This document shows, piece after piece, positions 6,579 to 12,374 of a stretch of DNA of 12,374 nucleotides. The stretch lies in NCBI GenBank assembly GCA_016763255.1, contig JAESUA010000276.1, forward strand, positions 1-12,374, written 5' to 3'. The notes beneath the pieces were generated by a model. It made no database searches. It was given only the letters and a program-made list of their open reading frames with translations, and was not told the DNA's origin. The translations under genes were made by a program, and so were the position numbers. Position 1 is the stretch's first letter. Each line of letters opens with the position of its first letter. The DNA comes from Magnetovibrio sp. (lineage in GTDB: Bacteria > Pseudomonadota > Alphaproteobacteria > Rhodospirillales > Magnetovibrionaceae).

Positions 6579-8711
6579 TTAATCGGTCCAGGTTTTAAGG
6601 GCGCGTAGTGTGCCGATGATGTTGGTGTAACCATCACTCCATGTGCGGGCGCTGGATTTGGTGTTGAGCGCTTTCCAGCCGGGAAGTGACGGCAAATTCC
6701 CCAAGTCGGCGTCTTTGCGTGCCAGTACCACCATGTGGGCTTGGGCCTGGATGAGACGGTTGGCATTCGCGTTGCTACCATCCACACGCCGTATCCGTTC
6801 ATAGGCCACCAGTCCCAAGTCACCGGCAATGGCCGCCAGCACCGGGGCCAAGTCCAAATGATTGTTTGAAATGTGCACCAGCACCATGCCGCCGGGGGCC
6901 AGCTTGTCCATGTACAATGCGATGGCCTCAAAGGTCAAAAGGTGCACCGGAATGCTGTCCGACGTGAACGCATCAAGGAAAATCAGATCAAAGCTGGCCG
7001 GTGGGGCGGCCTGTATTTTTAAGCGTCCGTCGCCGTGAATGACGCGGTAATTTGCCCCGCAACCTTTAAGAAAACCAAAATAATCCGGGTGTTCGGCCAA
7101 TTGGGTGACGGCGGGGTTGATCTCATAAAAGGTCAAACTGCGCCCGCCCATGGGGTAGCATGAAATGCTGCCGACCCCCAAGCCGATGGCCGCGATGTTG
7201 CCGGTTTTGGGGCGTTCGATCAGCTCCGCCATGACGTCACCCAAGGGTGATTTACGGCCGTAATAACCCACCGGTTCCAAGTCTTGGCCGGGGCGTAAAT
7301 CGCGCATGCCATGCGCCGTGGTGCCATATTGCAGGGCGCGCACGTTGAGGCTTTGATCTTCAACCACGCTCACCACGCCAAAAAAGTTGCGTTGGCGTTC
7401 CAAGACGCTGTCGGGCAGCAACAGCCCAGCGCGTTCGGCGGCCAAAGGGGCCACGATGCACGTCAGCGCCAACACCAACATGGGGGTGGGGCTTTCGTCG
7501 CGACCAACGCTGCGTGCGGCTAAAATCAACGCCACCGCGACGCCCATCATCAAGGCGAATTCGGTCGCACCCTGGAACAAAAGGGGCGCGGCTAAGGCGT
7601 TGAACATGCCGCCCAAAACGCCGCCAACGGCCATCCATAGATAGAATTCGGTTAGCCACGCCTTGTGCGGTTTGAGCTGGGCCAGTTCCGCATGGCACGA
7701 CAACACGGTGATGAAAAACACCGCCAACAAAGCCAGCACCCAAATCAACCACTGTCCGGATGGGTCACGCCACAACCAAACCCCGCCAAACAGAACCAAG
7801 CCAATCAACAACAGTTTTAGCGCGCTGTTTGATGTCACCAATGGATGGCGGGCAAAAACGATGATGAAGGTCAAAAGGTACAGTGCCAACGGCACCACCC
7901 ATAACAGCGGCACGGCGGCGACATCGGTGGTGATGTGGGTGGTGATGCCCAACATCACACTGGTGCTGGCCATCACCAACGCCAACCACATGAAACGCTG
8001 CATATTCGTGGGCGCGGCCCCAGCGTGGGGGGCAATGATACCATCAGGTGGTGTGTTGTGCCTTAGCGGTTGTGGTTGGGCATGGGAAAGCGCCAGTCCG
8101 CCACTGATGGCGCTTAATATCACTAAGGCCCCAAAAGTGAGGCTCCACGCTAGGCTTTGGCCGGGCAAATCCAGCAGCGGTTCGGCCACCAGGGGAAAGC
8201 AAAACAGCGCCCCCATGGATCCGATATTGCTGGCGGCATACAGAAAATAAGGGTTGTCGGCATCGCGGTGGCCACTGACGGCGAACCAGCATTGTAAAAG
8301 CGGTGCAGAACCGGAAATCACCACGAACGGTATCCCGACACCCAGGGCCAAAACCCTCAATACCCACCAGCTGGGGTTGCCTTGCCCGGGCGGAACGGAT
8401 GTGGGGTCGATGCCGATGGGCAACCACGCCAAACACACCATGAGCAATGCGATATGGGTGAAGACTTGGGTGCGGGTGCTGAAATGACGGTTGAGCAAGT
8501 GAGCGTAGAGATAACCGGCCAACAGCGCGGCCTGGAAAAACATCATCGCCGTATTCCACACCGCCGGTGCGCCGCCGACCCGTGGCAAGATGAACTTGGC
8601 GATCATCGGCTGCAGCCAAAACAACAAACCCGCCGAGGTCACCAACGTCAGCATAAACGTGGCGGTGAGAAACCGGCTGGGGCTGCGTTGAATGGCGGCG
8701 GCTGTGCTCAT
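6579..8711 (-). CDS. Membrane protein fused to a spermidine-synthase-like domain
   Basis: This 710-residue protein has the two-part layout of the fused MFS/spermidine synthase family. Residues of about 15-440 form roughly a dozen hydrophobic spans in two halves, with a hydrophilic break near 210-235. Residues of about 450-710 form a cytoplasmic-type Rossmann domain with GLGVGS (510-515) as the nucleotide loop, FYEINP with E530, GDGR with D561, and LDAFTSD (579-585). True spermidine synthases carry a GGGDG-type loop and a DSTDP-type catalytic loop; here the first aspartate is absent and the second loop is changed, so aminopropyl transfer is doubtful. ATG 8711 has no clear Shine-Dalgarno. The gene follows fbp on the same strand but is separated from it by a terminator, so it should have its own promoter. 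The substrate is unknown. Confidence 0.88.
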   Translation of the reverse strand: MSTAAAIQRSPSRFLTATFMLTLVTSAGLLFWLQPMIAKFILPRVGGAPAVWNTAMMFFQAALLAGYLYAHLLNRHFSTRTQVFTHIALLMVCLAWLPIGIDPTSVPPGQGNPSWWVLRVLALGVGIPFVVISGSAPLLQCWFAVSGHRDADNPYFLYAASNIGSMGALFCFPLVAEPLLDLPGQSLAWSLTFGALVILSAISGGLALSHAQPQPLRHNTPPDGIIAPHAGAAPTNMQRFMWLALVMASTSVMLGITTHITTDVAAVPLLWVVPLALYLLTFIIVFARHPLVTSNSALKLLLIGLVLFGGVWLWRDPSGQWLIWVLALLAVFFITVLSCHAELAQLKPHKAWLTEFYLWMAVGGVLGGMFNALAAPLLFQGATEFALMMGVAVALILAARSVGRDESPTPMLVLALTCIVAPLAAERAGLLLPDSVLERQRNFFGVVSVVEDQSLNVRALQYGTTAHGMRDLRPGQDLEPVGYYGRKSPLGDVMAELIERPKTGNIAAIGLGVGSISCYPMGGRSLTFYEINPAVTQLAEHPDYFGFLKGCGANYRVIHGDGRLKIQAAPPASFDLIFLDAFTSDSIPVHLLTFEAIALYMDKLAPGGMVLVHISNNHLDLAPVLAAIAGDLGLVAYERIRRVDGSNANANRLIQAQAHMVVLARKDADLGNLPSLPGWKALNTKSSARTWSDGYTNIIGTLRALKTWTD

Positions 8712-8717
8712 TTATCG

Positions 8718-8723
8718 TTTATA
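8718..8723 (-). promoter_or_regulatory. Candidate -10 box just before the membrane/spermidine-synthase-like gene
   Basis: On the minus strand this reads TATAAA, ending 6 bases before ATG 8711. If used, transcription would begin at or next to the start codon and give a leaderless message, which would agree with the lack of a clear Shine-Dalgarno. No convincing -35 is visible. Confidence 0.3.
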
Positions 8724-8747
8724 GCCTGTCTAGATGTGAGCGCACAG

Positions 8748-8788
8748 AAAAACGCCGCCCCTCTGTTCATTAGATCGGGACGGCGTTT
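8748..8788 (-). terminator. Intrinsic terminator of fbp
   Basis: The minus-strand transcript leaving fbp (stop at 8813) forms an 8-base-pair stem AAACGCCG/CGGCGTTT (8750-8757 with 8781-8788). A one-base mismatch and three further C-G pairs lie towards the loop. The 3' arm runs directly into a TTTTT tract followed by C. This is a standard rho-independent terminator and separates fbp from the gene at 8711. Confidence 0.85.
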
Positions 8789-8812
8789 CACAAATTGGTC
8801 TGGAATCGTGGC

Positions 8813-9835
8813 TTATTCGGCCGCTAGGGCTTCGTCGGCGTGGTATGAGATCACGCGGTCGACTTCATTTTTGGAGCCCAAGATTACCGGCACGCGTTGG
8901 TGTAGGCCGGAGGGTTGGATGTCCATGATGCGCTCGCGTCCGGTGGAGCATACGCCGCCGGCTTGCTCGACGATGAAGCCCATGGGGTTGGCTTCATACA
9001 TCAAGCGCAGCTTGCCGCCCTGTTTGCGCAGGCGCTCATCGATGGGGTACATGAAGATGCCGCCGCGCACCAAGATACGGTGCACTTCGGCCACCATCGA
9101 AGCAATCCAGCGCATGTTGAAGTTTTCGCCGCGCGGGCCGGTTTCACCCGCCAAGCATTCCTCGACATAGCGCGCAACCGGGGCTTCCCAAAACCGTGAA
9201 TTGGACGTGTTGATGGCAAACTCGCGGGTGTCTTCGGGAATGGTCATATCCGGGTGAGTGAGCATGAATTCGCCGATGTTTTGGTCTAGCGTAAAGCCAT
9301 TGACGCCGTCGCCGGTGGTCAGCACCAACATCGAAGAGGGGCCGTACAACGCATAACCGGCGCACACCTGGGTGGTGCCGGGCTGCAGGAAATCTTCGAC
9401 TTCCGGGTGGGTCACGCCTTCGGGGCATTTGAGGATCGAAAAAATTGTGCCGACCGAAACGTTGACGTCGATGTTTGACGACCCATCCAGCGGATCGAAC
9501 AGCAACAGGTATTTGCCGCGCGGCGCACCTTCAGGCAGGGCGTAAGGATCATCCATTTCTTCGGACGCCATGCCAGCCAAATGGCCGCCGACTTCGTTGA
9601 AGCGCAAAAAGATGTCGTTGGATACGATATCGAGCTTTTTCTGGGTTTCACCTTGGATGTTTTCGGTTCCGGCACTGCCCAGTGCGCCCACCAAGGCGCC
9701 GTGGTTGACTTGATCGGAAATCACCTTGCACGCCGTGACGACGTCGTTGAGTAACAGCGTCAGGTTGCCGTGGCCTTGCTTTTTGCGCATGGCTTCGATG
9801 ATGAAGTGGGTAACGGTGGTCCGGGATGTCGGCAT
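8813..9835 (-). CDS. fbp: Class I fructose-1,6-bisphosphatase
   Basis: This enzyme hydrolyses fructose 1,6-bisphosphate to fructose 6-phosphate plus phosphate, a cytoplasmic step of gluconeogenesis and, in autotrophs, the Calvin cycle. The 340 residues match the family's usual length of about 330-340. The metal-binding signature [11 protein letters not shown] is at residues 113-123, an acidic metal-site pair at SEE (91-93), and the substrate-site segment [10 protein letters not shown] at 275-284 with E281 as the expected metal ligand. [15 protein letters not shown] is also typical. ATG 9835 has a GCGAGG Shine-Dalgarno about 6 bases upstream. No other Calvin-cycle genes are in the window, so its pathway role cannot be narrowed. 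A strong terminator follows. The assignment is secure. Confidence 0.97.
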   Translation of the reverse strand: MPTSRTTVTHFIIEAMRKKQGHGNLTLLLNDVVTACKVISDQVNHGALVGALGSAGTENIQGETQKKLDIVSNDIFLRFNEVGGHLAGMASEEMDDPYALPEGAPRGKYLLLFDPLDGSSNIDVNVSVGTIFSILKCPEGVTHPEVEDFLQPGTTQVCAGYALYGPSSMLVLTTGDGVNGFTLDQNIGEFMLTHPDMTIPEDTREFAINTSNSRFWEAPVARYVEECLAGETGPRGENFNMRWIASMVAEVHRILVRGGIFMYPIDERLRKQGGKLRLMYEANPMGFIVEQAGGVCSTGRERIMDIQPSGLHQRVPVILGSKNEVDRVISYHADEALAAE

Positions 9836-9961
9836 GGGGGCCTCGCCTGTTTTATTGTTTTTGAATCAATCTAAGCGAGATTTACCCCGTGACGAAGCCG
9901 CTGGGAACACCCCCGCGGGGCGGGCGCACCACCCCTTTGGGTATGAATTGTAATGAGCAAC
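9836..9961. other. Intergenic region between gspB-like gene and fbp, with GC-rich island
   Basis: These 126 bases hold the fbp leader. A GC-rich block includes a tight inverted repeat (CCCGC-GGG-GCGGG, 9912-9924), but it lacks a T tract in either direction, so I do not call it a terminator. No convincing promoter pair for fbp could be picked out, although the AT-rich stretch at about 9850-9875 is the likeliest place for one. Confidence 0.35.
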
Positions 9962-11152
9962 TTAAGATCTGTTGAGCCGGTCGAGTTCGCGTTTGGCGGC
10001 GTCGTATTGGCGAAATTGTATCGCGCCGGTGGCCAAGGTTTTTTCAAAATACGTGCGGGCACGCTTGGCATCACCGCTGCTTAACGCACGGATGCCAAGG
10101 AAAAAGTATCCGGTGGCGCGGCGTTCCGCCCGGCTGGCATCGGGGCCTTCCTCCATGGCGGCGATCACCCGGCCATCTTCCATATGGCCGAGAAAATGGC
10201 GCACCACGGGACCCGGCCAGACATCGAAATTTTCATCGCCGATATCTAGGGCAAGGCGTTGGGCGGCGTCTTGGTTTGCCCGGGTGCGGCTGAGATAGAG
10301 CCACAGGTGGCTGTAAAGCCGCAGGCTTTGGTCTTTGGCGACGCTTTGGGTGCGGACAAAATCGCTGATGGCGCTTTGCACGCTGCCGACATAAAGGTTC
10401 AAGTAACCGCGGCTGAACAGGGCAAATGCATGGTTGGGTTTGGCCGTAATGGCGCGGCCATAATCGCCAATGGCAGACAGTTCATTGCCGGATTTTTCAT
10501 TGGCCCAACCCCGGGCAAACCATGCATCAGCGTAAGCGGGTTCAATTTTCAAAGATTGATCGAGTGAGCGCAGGGCCTGATTGAACAACCCTTTATCGAT
10601 GGCGCTCCAGGCCTGATCCACGTACGTTTTGGCACTGTGTTGGCGTTGCACCGCTGGCTTGGGGGATGCGGCTTTGACCCTGCGGGGGGGCTCAGAAACG
10701 GGGATAACTACAGGCTCTGGCCGAATGACCTTTGGTTCAATCGTCTCCGGCTCGGCCTTGGCTGTCAGGGTGTCAATGGTCACAGGTACAGCTGCGACAG
10801 GATCGGGCTCAGGGCTTGGTTGTGTTAAAAGGGGCGGTGGTGCCGTCGGTTCTGGCTTGGCTGCGGGCTCTGGTACCGGTTTTGGTGTCGGCGAAGCTTT
10901 GGCCGCAGCAAAGGGGTCCACCTGTGTGCTTGATGGGCTGGCCGTTGCGCTATCTTCGAACGGGCGCAGCAAGATGATGCCCACCAGCGCAACGACGCCT
11001 ATGCCCAGCGTTGCCGCTAAAATCCATGGCAGACGATTTTTGCTTTGTTGTTCAACGGGCAAACTGGTCGTAGCCAAGGTTTCTAACGTCGGCACTTCAC
11101 CGCGCTTGCGTTCGGCATCTGATTTTTTCAGCGCTTCGAGGATATAGGACAT
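9962..11152 (-). CDS. GspB-like inner-membrane protein with periplasmic NlpI-like TPR domain
   Basis: This 396-residue protein has a GspB/ExeB-type N-terminus: residues 1-18 read MSYILEALKKSDAERKRG, the cytoplasmic motif of that family. One membrane span follows (about 42-62), then a proline- and alanine-rich linker (about 72-160). From about 174 there are three TPR units (174-208, 209-242, 243-276). The C-terminal part carries a WPGPV motif (312-316) and a last TPR-like pair (344-378, then a helix ending RELDRLNRS) resembling the C-terminus of the lipoprotein NlpI. The usual GspB C-terminal domain was not recognised. It starts 6 bases after the gspA-type gene, with GGGGAG upstream, so the pair is one transcript. 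It probably partners the ATPase in placing a secretin or pilus across the cell wall. TPR proteins such as MshN in MSHA pilus loci are the closest alternative. Confidence 0.82.
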   Translation of the reverse strand: MSYILEALKKSDAERKRGEVPTLETLATTSLPVEQQSKNRLPWILAATLGIGVVALVGIILLRPFEDSATASPSSTQVDPFAAAKASPTPKPVPEPAAKPEPTAPPPLLTQPSPEPDPVAAVPVTIDTLTAKAEPETIEPKVIRPEPVVIPVSEPPRRVKAASPKPAVQRQHSAKTYVDQAWSAIDKGLFNQALRSLDQSLKIEPAYADAWFARGWANEKSGNELSAIGDYGRAITAKPNHAFALFSRGYLNLYVGSVQSAISDFVRTQSVAKDQSLRLYSHLWLYLSRTRANQDAAQRLALDIGDENFDVWPGPVVRHFLGHMEDGRVIAAMEEGPDASRAERRATGYFFLGIRALSSGDAKRARTYFEKTLATGAIQFRQYDAAKRELDRLNRS

Positions 11153-11158
11153 GCTTGT

Positions 11159-12374
11159 TTAGTCTCCCCGCTCAAAGATTGACGGACCGAAGGTTTCTCC
11201 CACCACGCCGGTGATGCGCATCAGTGTTTTTGGGCCGGCGACGCCGTCCGGATCAAGCCCGTGATCTTGTTGGAACAAGCGCAGCTTGTCGCGCAGAGTG
11301 GGGCCGAAAAGCACATCGCCTTGGCCTTTGAGATCATTGTCGCCATCGCCATAACCAGCTTTGGCCAGGAGGCGGCGCAGTTCCACGACATCCTCGCCCA
11401 ATTGGCCAAAGGCCAGGGAATGAGGGATGATTTCGCCTTGTTTCCACACCACCAGATAGTCGCCGGGCCAGCGCAGGCCGAAGGTTGGTGTGCGCATGGA
11501 TACCGCACGATCACCAAAGTCGATGGTGATGGTTTCGCCCACCAGATCATTTTCGATGGCCGAAATGACGCCGTACAGTCGTTCGCCACCGGGCATCACA
11601 AACGATGCCACCACGGGCCGGTTCATGGTCTTGAGCCCGCTGACGTCCGTTTTGCCTTGGCTGCACCTGAGTTCAGCCGCTTGGGCTTTGTCGCAGGGCG
11701 TCAATCCGGCTAATTTGAGGTAATCGTTGTTCCAAAGTTTGATCAGATGCACAAACGCCCGGTCCGGGGTTCCGGCCTTGATGAGATCGCCGACCAAGCT
11801 GTTTTCGGTCTTGGCGACGTCAAGCTTTTCGTCGGCCTCAAACAGCGGCGCACCACCGTCAGACATGCCGGTGATGTTTTGACCTTTGGCGTCGTCCATA
11901 GCGGGGGGCGGCGGGGTGCCATCGGGCATGATGGCTTTAGGCATGGTGTCTGGCGAAAGGAACGGTTGTGGTGCTTTGGCCAGCGGCGGCTCCAGCTCAT
12001 CCGGATGAGCAATGGCACCGCTTTGTGGCACTGATTCTTCAGCTTTGGATTCGCTGGTCGCTGGCGTAACGGAAGACTCCATGCTCTGTATGACAGGGTC
12101 TTCAGCCAGCTTTGGGTCTGATGCGCGTAGCGGTTCGAACAGGGCGGTGATGCGGGCCTGAACGCCCCAGCGGTAGGGATCAACAGTGCCGAACAACACC
12201 AGCGCGATCAACGTTGCGACCAGGGCCAAGGGCCCCCACAGCTGCAGACCTCTGGGTTGGTTTAAGGAACCCAATACTTCTGCCGACGCGTGCTTGGCCA
12301 GTTGGCCATGAACCTTCTTTTTTCCTTCGACATAGGCCGCCAAAAGGGCGCGATCGCAAATCGAATTGATCAGC
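11159..12374 (-). CDS. gspA: GspA/ExeA-type AAA+ ATPase with periplasmic peptidoglycan-binding domain (partial, 5' end off the window)
   Basis: The frame is open to the right edge, so the true start lies beyond base 12374; a TTG at 12343 is internal. The first visible residues, LINSICDRALLAAYVEG, match the end of the AAA+ domain of GspA/ExeA proteins. A membrane span follows (about 12188-12241), then a charged proline-rich periplasmic linker. Next is a domain with two cysteines (LTPCDKAQ, ELRCSQG) and the segment LRWPGDYLVVWKQG, typical of the ExeA periplasmic region. Last is a PG_binding_1 domain (about 11189-11371; VVELRRLLAKAGY and LFQQDHGLDPDGVAGPKTL). In type II secretion, GspA with GspB binds peptidoglycan and helps assemble the secretin. 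MshM of MSHA pili is a related alternative. No other secretion genes are visible. Confidence 0.88.
   Translation of the reverse strand, partial: LINSICDRALLAAYVEGKKKVHGQLAKHASAEVLGSLNQPRGLQLWGPLALVATLIALVLFGTVDPYRWGVQARITALFEPLRASDPKLAEDPVIQSMESSVTPATSESKAEESVPQSGAIAHPDELEPPLAKAPQPFLSPDTMPKAIMPDGTPPPPAMDDAKGQNITGMSDGGAPLFEADEKLDVAKTENSLVGDLIKAGTPDRAFVHLIKLWNNDYLKLAGLTPCDKAQAAELRCSQGKTDVSGLKTMNRPVVASFVMPGGERLYGVISAIENDLVGETITIDFGDRAVSMRTPTFGLRWPGDYLVVWKQGEIIPHSLAFGQLGEDVVELRRLLAKAGYGDGDNDLKGQGDVLFGPTLRDKLRLFQQDHGLDPDGVAGPKTLMRITGVVGETFGPSIFERGD

Noticed and set aside
8382..9170. 262-residue plus-strand open frame spanning fbp and the membrane protein gene
   Set aside because: It runs antisense across two well-supported genes and through the fbp terminator, with no recognisable domain.
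9912..9924. GC-rich hairpin as terminator of the GspB-like gene
   Set aside because: Stem of only 5 pairs with a 3-base loop and no T tract on either strand.
10629..11147. 172-residue Gly/Ser-rich plus-strand open frame resembling a repetitive surface protein
   Set aside because: It is antisense to the proline/alanine-rich linker of the GspB-like protein, which creates Gly/Ser-rich shadow translations.
12341..12343. TTG as the start of the GspA-type gene
   Set aside because: The frame continues upstream to the window edge with residues typical of the AAA+ domain of this family, so the gene is cut by the edge.
1..12374. Mobile element, CRISPR array, phage or defence island
   Set aside because: No transposase, integrase, array of repeats, tRNA-flanked island or recognisable defence gene was seen; the only loose hint (orphan protein at 6223) is too weak.

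Overview
The window looks like part of a Gram-negative chromosome of moderate GC. It is most likely alphaproteobacterial, perhaps Rhodospirillales-like. This rests on gene content and protein style (signal peptides, Shine-Dalgarno sites, a GspA/GspB pair, a class I fructose-bisphosphatase) and not on any rRNA or tRNA. No mobile element, CRISPR array, tRNA or rRNA was seen.

Left third (1-4337, minus strand): a complete branched-chain-amino-acid-type ABC importer operon in the order livK-livH-livM-livG-livF. livF runs off the left edge. The last four genes are packed with gaps or overlaps of a few bases. A strong hairpin sits between livK and livH and probably makes the binding protein more abundant than the membrane parts. 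A LysR-type regulator (4459-5358, plus strand) is transcribed divergently. The shared intergenic region holds dyads that could be its operators.

Middle (5359-6578): a small secreted protein gene on the minus strand is broken by a single -1 frame change at a CCCCGGGG run (5806-5813). An AT-rich intergenic region follows, then a 98-residue orphan plus-strand protein with its own terminator.

Right half (6579-12374, all minus strand): a multi-membrane-span protein fused to a spermidine-synthase-like domain; fructose-1,6-bisphosphatase (fbp) with a clear intrinsic terminator; a GspB-like inner-membrane protein whose periplasmic part is a TPR domain resembling NlpI; and the 3' two-thirds or so of a GspA/ExeA-type AAA+ ATPase with a periplasmic peptidoglycan-binding domain, running off the right edge. 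The last two are adjacent (6-base gap) and probably help a secretin or pilus machine pass the peptidoglycan layer.

Most of the window is ordinary core metabolism and transport. The items most worth a second look are the GspB/NlpI-like fusion beside GspA, the frameshifted secreted protein, the spermidine-synthase-like domain with altered catalytic positions, and the orphan 98-residue protein. I found no convincing evidence of a large undescribed multi-gene system.
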